This document shows, piece by piece, positions 27,448 to 36,500 of a stretch of DNA of 64,000 nt (its first letter is position 1; every line of letters starts with the position of its first letter). A program made the translations under genes and the position numbers. The stretch is from Candidatus Heimdallarchaeota archaeon. GTDB lineage: Archaea; Asgardarchaeota; Heimdallarchaeia; Heimdallarchaeales; Kariarchaeaceae. The notes below the pieces were generated by a model. That model worked only from the letters and a program-made list of their open reading frames with translations, was not told where the DNA came from and ran no database searches. The stretch lies in the NCBI GenBank assembly GCA_026702845.1, contig JADCLS010000007.1, forward strand, positions 62,001-126,000, read 5' to 3'.

Positions 27448-28200
27448 TTGCAATTAATTGATGCTCATTTTCATAGGTTTATTCAAACGACTAAAATTAT
27501 AAGAAATTCGCAATCATTTGTGAATGATAATACTTTCACTGGGGATCTAACGGGTCTAAGAAAACACTGGGAAGATGAAGCTAGAGCCATTCGTTTCAGG
27601 AGTGGAGCTAGCAGATCCAGAGCAGTAATATCCGCTCTTTCTAAACTAGGGCCATATATCTCACAAGAGATTTGGGTTGATGTGGCTCCGGGGTCTGGTT
27701 ATGTTCAAACAGAAGTCGCTTCTAGGAGTTATCCAAATTTATTTCTGGGAGTGGATCTTTCATATGCAATGCTAAAGGCACAGGAAAGTCCAATTGGAGA
27801 GAGAATTCAGGGTTCTGTATTCAATTTACCCCTTCGGTCAGGTGTGGCAAACCTAGTATCAATGTTTTTCAGTTTATCTGACTATCCCAATTTGGATGAG
27901 GGTCTTCTCGAGATGTGCCGTGTTAGCAGTGACTTTGTATCCTTTGTTGATTATGGTGATTGTGACGAGTACTGGATACATCGAAAAAGGCTACATGGGA
28001 AGGTTATAAATGGAAAGAAAGTTACTGGAAATATCAATCTACGATCACTCAAAGAAATTGCCAAAGCATTCCCAAGGTATACCCGATTAGTTAATCAACA
28101 AATGATAGAGTATGATATTGAAGATATTGATTTTGATGAACTCAATCTTAATTTTCCGATTCATCGCTGTTTCTCTTTTACATTAGTCGCAATAAAATAA
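27448..28200 (+). CDS. SAM-dependent methyltransferase, class I
   Basis: A 250-aa protein with Rossmann motif I VDVAPGSGYVQTEVA, acidic motif II GVDLS, and the strand-4 region SVFNLPLRSGVANLVSMFFS. The substrate is unknown. The start is uncertain: TTG 27448 is the longest, GTG 27520 is possible. Confidence 0.75.
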   Translation: MQLIDAHFHRFIQTTKIIRNSQSFVNDNTFTGDLTGLRKHWEDEARAIRFRSGASRSRAVISALSKLGPYISQEIWVDVAPGSGYVQTEVASRSYPNLFLGVDLSYAMLKAQESPIGERIQGSVFNLPLRSGVANLVSMFFSLSDYPNLDEGLLEMCRVSSDFVSFVDYGDCDEYWIHRKRLHGKVINGKKVTGNINLRSLKEIAKAFPRYTRLVNQQMIEYDIEDIDFDELNLNFPIHRCFSFTLVAIK

Positions 28201-28257
28201 GTTTCATTTCATTCAAGTACCAAATATTATATATTTCATGCACAATAGCTAAATTCG

Positions 28258-29370
28258 ATGAACAGATCAGTACTTATTGCTAGTAGCATTTTTCTCATAG
28301 TCATAATAGTAGCAGCAGGAATATATGTATTCTCCCAAGATTCAGATGAAGATGCATTGGTAATCTACACCTACAATTCACTTCTAGCTGACCCAGGGTA
28401 CGAATTTGATCGTGCTTTTGAGACATACAAAGGCCTTCTCCCCGGTTCTGTTAAAGTCGTATATGCAGATGATGCAGCAGGTATAATTACTAGAGCTACG
28501 GTGGAAAAGAATTCTCCTATCGCAGATGTTTTGATAGGTATTGATAATACTCTAGTTTCCAAGGCACGTATAAATGGAATATTGGAGCCTTATCAGGCAC
28601 ATGGAGTGAATGATCTGGTTGAAGGGCTTGTTGATGGTCTGGCCAGTGATTATCTTCTAACACCATATGACTATGGGGTGATCTCTCTCTGGTATCTCAA
28701 GGATAGATTAGTTGGCAACCCTTCCTCTTCCTTTATGATGGAGGATCTGATGGACCCCATCTTCTCTTCACAATTAATTGTGGAAAATCCCAATCTCTCA
28801 TCTCCAGGTCTAGGTTTTCTACTCTCAACTATTGCCATTTATGGTGATGATACTTCGGGTGTAACTGGTGTAATTAATGGAGACTGGGAGTCATTCTGGT
28901 CAAATATATCATCTGAAGCCCGATTGGTGGACTCATGGGGTGCAGGTTTGGAACTCATGTATGAAGAAGCTGAAGCCCGGCCTATGATGGTCAGTTATAC
29001 TTCATCTCCTGCATATAGTTATTGTCAATATAATGATAATAGTACTGATGTTCTTCTCAGTAATGAGGGTAGTATGAAAAATCTTGGCTGGCAGCAGATT
29101 GAGGGTCTCGGTCTGGTCAAAAATGCCCCTCATTCCGCATTAGCAAAGGAATTCATCGATTGGTTTATCTCTGATACTGTTCAGAATCAGATTTATGGTA
29201 ATCAGTGGATGTATCCTGCTAAGAAGTCAATCATTGCACCAGATTGTTACTCTGTTGTTACCCCATTTAATCAGATTACTCCTCTGAATAGCTATATCTC
29301 CCAAGAAGTGTTGTCTAATAATCTTGATAACTGGCTTGATCGCTGGGAAGTCGCCTATGCCACCAGTTGA
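28258..29370 (+). CDS. Thiamine-type ABC transporter substrate-binding protein (ThiB-like)
   Basis: A 370-aa protein with an N-terminal membrane anchor or signal (residues 5-25), then a type 2 periplasmic-binding fold. ALVIYTYNSLLADPG, ADVLIGIDNTLVSKA, LTPYDYGVISLWYLKD and late EFIDWFISDTVQNQI follow the ThiB/TbpA layout. It would capture thiamine or a related compound at the outer face. No permease adjoins; the fused permease and ATPase at 2965-5498 are of the matching type. An upstream TPP riboswitch was looked for and not seen. Confidence 0.8.
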   Translation: MNRSVLIASSIFLIVIIVAAGIYVFSQDSDEDALVIYTYNSLLADPGYEFDRAFETYKGLLPGSVKVVYADDAAGIITRATVEKNSPIADVLIGIDNTLVSKARINGILEPYQAHGVNDLVEGLVDGLASDYLLTPYDYGVISLWYLKDRLVGNPSSSFMMEDLMDPIFSSQLIVENPNLSSPGLGFLLSTIAIYGDDTSGVTGVINGDWESFWSNISSEARLVDSWGAGLELMYEEAEARPMMVSYTSSPAYSYCQYNDNSTDVLLSNEGSMKNLGWQQIEGLGLVKNAPHSALAKEFIDWFISDTVQNQIYGNQWMYPAKKSIIAPDCYSVVTPFNQITPLNSYISQEVLSNNLDNWLDRWEVAYATS

Positions 29371-29372
29371 AA

Positions 29373-30170
29373 CTAAATAATTTCTTCAAAAAAATCATCC
29401 TTTCCAAAGGCAGTAAGCATATTTTTTCCCGTTTCAGTTATCTCAATGATATTTCCCTGTCTCTCATGAATTAAATGTCTGAATTGTAATGGATCAATGA
29501 AGTTTCTTTTGAGAATATTATATAGTGATTGATCAGATCTCTTTCTTCCATTTATCTCCTGATAAATATCTATGAACTTGATTTTTATACAGTATTCTAG
29601 AATTTCCTTTTTTGTGCTCGAATGTTGAGATATCAGTTGTAGAATAGGAATGAGTTTTTTGGATAATGGAGTAATTGGGAAGGAAGGAAGATATGTGGTC
29701 GATTCCAGAGGATCCCTGATAAACTCAAAATCAATGTCATCATCATCCCAAAGTTCTCGTCTGATCTTGAACCCTCCATCTCTGCTTTCCTGCAATGCAC
29801 TTTTAGGATAAAAGCTGCTTGTATTCTCGTACATGCCAGAAATAATGATTCCTGCCATGGCGGCTAATTTAGATCCAGAACCTACATTAATTTCAACTAT
29901 ATCTTCATGATGTTTTTCACAAATCTGTCTCATCAGAGCAATCAGTTCAAACATATCAAAATAATCTCTTGCTCCTCGAACTGAGATCTGGATATTTTGT
30001 CTTGAGAAGTAATTATGCACATATTTCACCTTATCTCGTGCTTTATCAATCATTGACATATCTGGGTTATCATGTTGGGTAATAAGGTATACTATATCAG
30101 GAGCCACTTGGCAAATAGTTGCCCGGTATGGATCGAGTGCAATAGGAACAATTAACACTTGCTTTTTCAC
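29373..30170 (-). CDS. CARF-like sensor fused to a winged-helix domain (Csa3/HFX_2341-like)
   Basis: A 265-aa protein. The N-terminal Rossmann-like domain (LIVPIALDPYRATICQVAP, then DIVEINVGSGSKLAAMAGII) matches the CARF layout in which a GSGSK/GGTK loop binds a (cyclic oligo)nucleotide. Residues about 170-265 form a winged helix (LIPILQLISQHSSTKKEILE ... ITETGKNML). The architecture is that of Csa3 and of haloarchaeal HFX_2341-type regulators. No cas genes or CRISPR array are in the window. A perfect palindrome sits 24 bp before its start. Confidence 0.75.
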   Translation of the reverse strand: MKKQVLIVPIALDPYRATICQVAPDIVYLITQHDNPDMSMIDKARDKVKYVHNYFSRQNIQISVRGARDYFDMFELIALMRQICEKHHEDIVEINVGSGSKLAAMAGIIISGMYENTSSFYPKSALQESRDGGFKIRRELWDDDDIDFEFIRDPLESTTYLPSFPITPLSKKLIPILQLISQHSSTKKEILEYCIKIKFIDIYQEINGRKRSDQSLYNILKRNFIDPLQFRHLIHERQGNIIEITETGKNMLTAFGKDDFFEEII

Positions 30171-30193
30171 AGATATTTTCTACTCCTCAATCT

Positions 30194-30205
30194 ATTCACG
30201 TGAAT
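30194..30205. promoter_or_regulatory. Palindrome ATTCACGTGAAT, candidate operator
   Basis: A perfect 12-bp palindrome 24 bp upstream of the CARF-like regulator and downstream of an A/T-rich TATA-like stretch (ACTATATCATAAAA on the minus strand). It would overlap the transcription start, a classic repressor position. The same half-site recurs at 30465. Confidence 0.5.
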
Positions 30206-30245
30206 GACATGACTTAAGATTTTTTATGATATAGTGCTGAAAATG

Positions 30246-30365
30246 GTAAATGAGCGAAATAGGATTAATACTTATGCCAGTAAATTTCATATTTATATTT
30301 TGCATACAGATACTCTCATTTTGCTCATTTACATAAAAAGTGAACTTTTAGCTTGAAGTATTAAT
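30246..30365 (+). other. Two interleaved inverted repeats (possible pseudoknotted RNA)
   Basis: Arm A GTAAATGAGCGAAAT (30246-30260) pairs with ATTTTGCTCATTTAC (30318-30332) at 14 of 15 positions, the remaining one being G-U compatible. Arm B ATTAATACTT (30264-30273) pairs perfectly with AAGTATTAAT (30356-30365). The order A-B-A'-B' is that of a pseudoknot if transcribed. Flanking target-site duplications were not seen. Confidence 0.4.
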
Positions 30366-30464
30366 GATGCATTTGTGCATATCCGCTTATATTCAAATCT
30401 TAGGGTCTGAACACAGAAATTTACATATTGGTTCGAGGTAAGATTTATATATTCCTTACATTCT

Positions 30465-30485
30465 ATTCACGTCAGTAACGTGAAT
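30465..30485. promoter_or_regulatory. Split palindrome ATTCACGT-N5-ACGTGAAT, candidate operator
   Basis: Two perfect 8-bp arms (30465-30472 and 30478-30485) around CAGTA. Both flanks match the site at 30194 (TCT before, GA after). A TATA-like ATTTATATATTCC lies at 30443-30455, so the site would cover the start of a transcript heading to the nuclease gene. Confidence 0.5.
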
Positions 30486-30506
30486 GATCTTGTTTTGCCA
30501 ACGATT

Positions 30507-30536
30507 AACCGAAACATTTTAATAATCATTTCGGTT
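30507..30536 (+). other. Hairpin in the nuclease gene leader
   Basis: AACCGAAA (30507-30514) and TTTCGGTT (30529-30536) are perfect 8-bp complementary arms with a 14-nt loop. If transcription starts near 30470, this hairpin lies in a leader of about 200 nt. Confidence 0.35.
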
Positions 30537-30671
30537 TGTTGCATTAAACAAATCCAAAGAGCACTAGTAATATTGCCGTTTACTTGATTGTCAATCAGTT
30601 TCGGTACTATATGCTCCTTCGATTCACGGTATTCACTATTGGAATGTGAAAACCACAAATAGGTGTTAAAC

Positions 30672-33443
30672 ATGAAACTGTACAAACCAATCTTTATACT
30701 TGCTATCTTATTAGTTAGTTTGCAAGTTTTCTCTACCCCTGTTTCCGGGGCATCGGGAGAATTATTGATCTCTGAAGTATTATATGATACCCCCGGAACT
30801 GATTCAATTGAGGAATGGATAGAGATCTACAATCCCGGATCTACTACCATCGATCTGAGTAGCTATACTGTGTCAGATAATGTAGCTACGAATAGCTTAT
30901 CCGGCAGCATAGCCCCAGGAGGTACTTTCATTATTGCCTCCAATGCTGCTGGCTTCAATGCTCTGTATGGATTTAATCCTGATCTAGATGGCATGTCTCT
31001 TGCACTTGGAAATTCTGGTGATTTTGTATTACTAGAGAATGGTGCAACCCTTGTTGACCAAGTAGGATGGGAAGGTGATTTGGGATGGTCTCTCTCCGCT
31101 TCCTACACTACTCTTGAACGCATTGATTTGATAGCTGATAACGAAGCATCCTGGCAGGATTCAGGTGTACTAGGTAATCCAGGTGTCTTTGAATATGGAT
31201 CCACTGGCGATCACATTGTTATTAACGAATTTCTCTATGATACACCTGGTACTGATAGTCTAGAGGAGTGGATTGAATTGTATAACCCCACTGCATCTGC
31301 AATAGATCTAAGTACGTATACCATTGCAGATAATGTCGCAGTCTTTTCACTTTCAGGCTCAATACCTGCCAATGGGTATTTTGTAGTTGCCACAGATGCC
31401 ACTGGTTTCAACGCACTGTATGGATTTAATCCTGATTTAGATGGGATGAATTTAGCTTTGGCCAATACTGGTGATCAAATTACACTCTCTGATGGATCTG
31501 GTGAGGTGGATTTTGTCGCATATGAAAATTATGTTGCTGGCTGGGATCTTACTGCTTCAACAGGCGATGTAATAGAAAGGATCTCTTATGATAATGATGT
31601 AGTCTCAGATTTCCAGGTAACCAGTACTGCCACTCCAGGTACAGCTAATGATGGCTCTGGTGGTGGTGGTGATCCCACACCTGATACAGAATCTCCAGTA
31701 ATTAGTATAAACAATCCCATTGATGGATCAGTTGGACTTGGAGCAAATGTACTCATATCCACACTCTCGTCTGATAATGTAGGTGTTACCAGCGTGGAGA
31801 TATATATTGATAATACACTAGTATCAACGGGTTCTTCATATCTCTGGGATACTACAACCTATACAGATGGTACACACACTATTGATGCAACAGCTTATGA
31901 TGCTGCTGGAAATACTGGAAATGCAGCAACTATCACAGTTAGTGTTGATAATGCCAACTATGAACCTCCAGCAATAGGTGAAGTCAAAATAATGAGCTAT
32001 AATATAGAGGCAAGTGGAGCAAATGCTGACTACAAGCAAGTTCTCAAAGAAGAGAATGCTGATATTGCCATTCTCATTGAGACTGGTCTACTGGATGATA
32101 ATAATAATGCAGGTCTAAATGCCCTTTGCACTGAATTAAACACCTATTTTGCAGGACTTGGTGAGGATCCTTACACCTGTGTTGGAACAGAAGGTGTAAC
32201 CTATTCCACATCTGGTGAGGCCGTTCTCACCAGGTTCCCTGTAATAAATACTGTACAAATTCCAATAGTTACTCTTGATGATAACACCCAGTATGATGTT
32301 TCCCATGATTTCTTTGATGTTACCCTTGATATTGCAGGTACTTCCACTCATATAGTTGCATCACATCTCAAATGTTGCGGTTCAGATCCATTGAATTATG
32401 AAAAGAGACAGAAGCAGCAAGAGGGCATCATCAATTACATGGATAATTTGGGTAATGTACCCATTATATATGCAGGTGATCTAAATTCATTTTCTCCTGA
32501 GGATGGAACTAATAACCAAGGGGATCTGGAATACCACCCTATGTCTATGATGTTAAGAGATACAACTTTTCATGATATGTCCGCGTATTATTCAACAGTA
32601 CATACTTGGGATGATCCTCTTACAACTCTCTACCCAGGTCAATTTTTCCCAACTTATGGTCATCAAAACCCTATTTACACCTCAAGAATTGATTTCATTG
32701 TGATGAACCAATTCTTTGATGCTGTTAATTATATGAGCGCTACTGTAGGTGATACTCCAACGGCAAATACTGGTTCAGATCATTACTCCACAGATGTAAT
32801 ATACAATTTTGGAAATGGTGGGGATCCAGGTGATACAACAGCCCCTTCACAGGTTACAGGCCTTGTAGCAGCAGTGAATGGTGAGAACCAGATTGATCTC
32901 AGCTGGAATGCAGCATCAGATGATACAGGAGTAGATCACTACAATATCTACCGGGATAGTTCCTTCTTAACGAGTGTAACAGGTCTAAGCTACAATGATG
33001 CTGGTTTGACTGCTGATACTACCTATACTTACACCGTTTCTGCAGTAGATGCAGCTGGGAATGAAGGAACACAATCTAGCTCAGTCAGTGAGACCACAGA
33101 TGCCCCAGCTGTGCTTGATGAGATCCATGTTGCAATAATTGATGTTTATGCTAGCCTGCGAAAAGGTGCAGTAAAATACCTATTCATTGATATTCTAATT
33201 GTTGATCAAAATGGATTGCCAGTTGTTGGGGCAGAAGTTACTATCAATATAGCATGGCCTGATGGGACTAACGAGGTTCTAACTGCAGTCACTGGCTCAG
33301 ATGGATTTGCATACTTCACACTACGTCCCTCCAGAACTAATCAATATGGTACGTATTCTGTGACCGTAACAGACATTACATCCACATCATATATCTACAA
33401 TCCTTTAGCCAATATCGAAACAACAGATAGTTATACCAATTAA
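30672..33443 (+). CDS. Secreted endonuclease/exonuclease/phosphatase with two lamin-tail domains
   Basis: About 923 aa, exported by an N-terminal signal (MKLYKPIFILAILLVSLQVF). Domain order: two lamin-tail domains (about 27-140 and 185-300, each with DTPGTDSxEEWIExYNP), an Ig-like domain (about 335-430), an EEP nuclease domain (about 440-715), a fibronectin type III domain (about 725-810) and a C-terminal Ig-like domain. EEP catalytic motifs are intact: MSYNIE, ILIETG, GDLNSF and GSDHYS. It probably cleaves extracellular nucleic acid. ATG 30672 is chosen over GTG 30663 because AGGTG at 30661-30665 then serves as a Shine-Dalgarno site. Confidence 0.88.
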   Translation: MKLYKPIFILAILLVSLQVFSTPVSGASGELLISEVLYDTPGTDSIEEWIEIYNPGSTTIDLSSYTVSDNVATNSLSGSIAPGGTFIIASNAAGFNALYGFNPDLDGMSLALGNSGDFVLLENGATLVDQVGWEGDLGWSLSASYTTLERIDLIADNEASWQDSGVLGNPGVFEYGSTGDHIVINEFLYDTPGTDSLEEWIELYNPTASAIDLSTYTIADNVAVFSLSGSIPANGYFVVATDATGFNALYGFNPDLDGMNLALANTGDQITLSDGSGEVDFVAYENYVAGWDLTASTGDVIERISYDNDVVSDFQVTSTATPGTANDGSGGGGDPTPDTESPVISINNPIDGSVGLGANVLISTLSSDNVGVTSVEIYIDNTLVSTGSSYLWDTTTYTDGTHTIDATAYDAAGNTGNAATITVSVDNANYEPPAIGEVKIMSYNIEASGANADYKQVLKEENADIAILIETGLLDDNNNAGLNALCTELNTYFAGLGEDPYTCVGTEGVTYSTSGEAVLTRFPVINTVQIPIVTLDDNTQYDVSHDFFDVTLDIAGTSTHIVASHLKCCGSDPLNYEKRQKQQEGIINYMDNLGNVPIIYAGDLNSFSPEDGTNNQGDLEYHPMSMMLRDTTFHDMSAYYSTVHTWDDPLTTLYPGQFFPTYGHQNPIYTSRIDFIVMNQFFDAVNYMSATVGDTPTANTGSDHYSTDVIYNFGNGGDPGDTTAPSQVTGLVAAVNGENQIDLSWNAASDDTGVDHYNIYRDSSFLTSVTGLSYNDAGLTADTTYTYTVSAVDAAGNEGTQSSSVSETTDAPAVLDEIHVAIIDVYASLRKGAVKYLFIDILIVDQNGLPVVGAEVTINIAWPDGTNEVLTAVTGSDGFAYFTLRPSRTNQYGTYSVTVTDITSTSYIYNPLANIETTDSYTN

Positions 33444-33555
33444 CAACCCACTTAGTAGTAAAATATTTATCACTATTTACATTTTTATATTTTTGATCTC
33501 AGACCAAATAACAGGAACTGGTTAAAATTTTCTATTACATTGAAATAGGTGTTAT

Positions 33556-33568
33556 ACTATTTATAAAT
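33556..33568 (+). promoter_or_regulatory. TATA box of the Dna2-like gene
   Basis: ACTATTTATAAAT lies about 30-42 nt before the ATG at 33598, fitting a leaderless or near-leaderless mRNA and separating this gene from the secreted nuclease upstream. Confidence 0.45.
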
Positions 33569-33597
33569 GATAATTCACTACTTATTATGTAGAAAAA

Positions 33598-36500
33598 ATG
33601 GGTAAAAAGAAAGAAAGAGTTAGTGAATTATCCAAAACCATCCTTGATGCATACATTGCACATCAATGCGAACGTCAGTTATTCATCAATTTAGGACGTA
33701 ATGATTCAAGATGGATGTCCCCTGTGGTTGAAATAGCCAAGCTGGAATCTATCCGTCGTGGTCCCCCTGGTATGCTGGCTCAGATGGGTAAGGACTATGA
33801 ACAGAAAGTATATGCCTCCCTACGTAGATTTCCCAATGCAGTATTCTCAGAAACAGCAGAGGGAAAAATTACATTCAATACAATCTCAAAAGATGATTTG
33901 GAACAGCTTTATTCAGCATTTATACAGGATAGGAAAACGAGAATCTATTTGGAGGCAGGAATACCCATTCCTGATATTTTTTATCGGATGATTTTCAATC
34001 TTAAGGATGATGAGGAAATACCTGTTAAATCCTATACCAAAACTAGCTATCCAGATATAATCATACTTGGTGAACCCGGAAATACTCAGCTAGAGTTGGA
34101 TGGAAGTATTCGTCCTTTAAGTGGTTCAGAACAGGAAAATAAAATTGGAATAACAATTATTGATATAAAGAAGACGAATGAAGAAGAAGTGGGTAAAAAA
34201 TACTTCATTGAAATATTATTTTATGCACTAGCAATTCGCTATTTTCTAGAAGATACAGGGTTATCTAATAAATTTTATCTTAATCCTGTCGGTAATGGAA
34301 TTTTTCCAAGTGTGGATCAGATAAATCTGAATTTGCTATCAGATCTACGGATGACAATTCAGGAAATGGACTGGGAGGAGAATTATAGATTGATTGAGAG
34401 TCTACTGGCCAAAATCCGTGACCTGTGGGTCAAATCCCCCATGTCACTAGAAGACACAGAGACATATATCAAGTCCAAATGCGGAAGATGTGAGTATTAT
34501 GATGACTGTCTGAATCGAGAAGGTATTAATGGAAATCCAAAGGATATGAGTGTGAAACTCCTACCTTACACTTCTCTCTCAACAGTTAAACAATTAGACA
34601 CCTATAATATTAACACCGTGGGTGAACTAATGAACAAAATTAATACAATCATCCCTGGCAATACTCCAAAACCAATTTATCCCGAGTTGCCTTTGTTACG
34701 ATTGAAAGGAAAAGCCATAAGTAGCAATTCCTCCATTATCCCTGATGAAGGTGATATTCATAGTGTTTCTATACCCAAATTCAGTGATATAGCCATCACC
34801 ATAAATTTTGAGGAAGATCCAACTCATGATAGAGTATTTGGTTTTTCATTATTCCTTAGAATTACAAGTTCAACCTACACACCTTACTTCAATAAAATGG
34901 TGGAATGGTGGCGAATTTGGTCAGATTTTTTGAGCGGAGATATCGAGGCTGCTGAACTTGCTGGAGAACTAGATTATGGATTGCAGAAAACCATTAAGAA
35001 AGGAGATCTTAGGGAGATGAGTAAAATAATTCGATCGGTGTTCAATCTTGGTGCTGATTTAAGACTAAAGGGAAAAGCGTATGAACGTAGAGATAAAACC
35101 AAATATATTGCTGAAGTCTCAAGTCTGACATTATCAGTTGCGTTAGTCAATGAGGACCTTGAAGACAATACAGAGTACGAATTAACGAAGGTACTGGTAA
35201 AAATTCTCTATCAGATACTCAGATTATCAGAGTATCTAGAGGTGTATATCAGAAGTACAATGAAAACCAAGGATGGAGGGGAGAAAGATACCTATCCAAG
35301 TACTGCCATATACTACTGGAGTCAGGAAATCCTTGAGATTCTTGAGAAACTTATTCAGAGACAACTTGTTTCTCTGCTCAAAGACAATGATCTGAATACA
35401 GAGTTAAGTTATTTAATTAATTGGTTTACTCCTAATGAAAGCAGAGTGAAGAATGCAGAACAGATCCGTAAGATCTTTGATATGAGACAATTTATAGAAA
35501 CAACTCAAGGGTTACCTCATCCAATCAACTATACCTGGCATAAAATTTATGAATCTGAGACTGGATCTAAACCACACAGAAATTATTTTTCCCCGCACCT
35601 CAATTATATGGATCATAATAATTTCTATCAATTTTTAGTAGCTAAAGAAGAGACTGCTGCCACAATATTAGATGGTAAAAAGAGTAAGTCTGAATACCGT
35701 GAGGAGATCAAGGAACAGCTTCTCTACAAAGTCAGAGCAATCGATAGGTTACGACTGATATTTCAACAACGATCCAGACATCTCATCTCCCGCTCCAATT
35801 ATCGACCGGTGGATAGCGAGGCCATGTCCATACCCAAAGTACCGACGACTTATCATGAAATTGCTCGAATATGGTTTCTCTATTCCAGATTAACTGGTGC
35901 ATTAGCTGAATTGGATGCAGATAATTTCAGACATATGTATCCTGAATATTCAATTGGTAAACTTGCTGCAGGCGAGGTAACTAATCTAAGAGTCGTTGAT
36001 CAAGAACTGGGAGGAAAGGGAAAGCTGTATTATATCTATGAATTCAATCTCAAGGGCCTTTCAAGCAATATGAAATTGAGTGAAGGCAAGAGCGTTCTAC
36101 TGCTCCCGTATGAATTACGAGATTTTGGTGGTCATCCAAGAATTTGGCAGATCACGATTCAAAGTATGGAATGGGATAGCCAGTCTGGGGAGGTTATTGT
36201 GAGAACAGAGAAAACTGGAACTAATTTCGAACTCAAATATCTCTCTGAAGTAGAGGAAAATCGAACTGATAAATGGTATTTATATCCGATAGGTGGAGAA
36301 TTCTGGACATCTAAACTTCGTACCCTACTTAGTCTGTTTAATTTGGGAAATTCTTGGCTCGGATCTCGCCTTGCCTACCTTTGGCAAATCACTGATCGTT
36401 TACCTCCGGCGGTATCTGAAGTCACCATTCCCGAGATCTATATGTATCATCCCCGATTGTTGGATCCCTTCATCAACTCATATACTCAACTCACAACTCA

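Larger units (their letters stand above)
30171..30671. other. Noncoding region with multiple inverted repeats
   Basis: About 500 bp without a convincing gene. It holds a 12-bp palindrome, two interleaved inverted repeats (30246-30260 with 30318-30332; 30264-30273 with 30356-30365), TATA-like elements near 30288 and 30443, a second palindrome built from the same half-site, and a hairpin at 30507-30536. Two further ATTCAC copies occur at 30622 and 30631. A 72-codon minus frame crosses the region but overlaps the downstream start and looks spurious. Confidence 0.6.

Noticed and set aside
28201..28257. TPP riboswitch before the thiamine-type binding protein
   Set aside because: The 57-nt gap is too short and lacks the conserved CTGAGA-type core.
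29373..30170. Possible CRISPR-Cas locus around the CARF-like protein
   Set aside because: No cas genes and no regularly spaced direct repeats occur in the window; the inverted repeats nearby are dyads, not CRISPR units.
30246..30332. Miniature transposable element
   Set aside because: The long inverted repeat is suggestive, but no target-site duplication or second copy is visible in this window; kept as a structural element only.
30467..30685. 72-codon minus frame in the inverted-repeat region
   Set aside because: It overlaps the start of the secreted nuclease and covers operator and hairpin sequences; no recognisable protein.
30657..33554. Shared 12-mer AAATAGGTGTTA before the secreted nuclease and the Dna2-like gene
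   Set aside because: One copy lies at a start codon (as Shine-Dalgarno), the other upstream of a TATA box; different positions make a common function unlikely.
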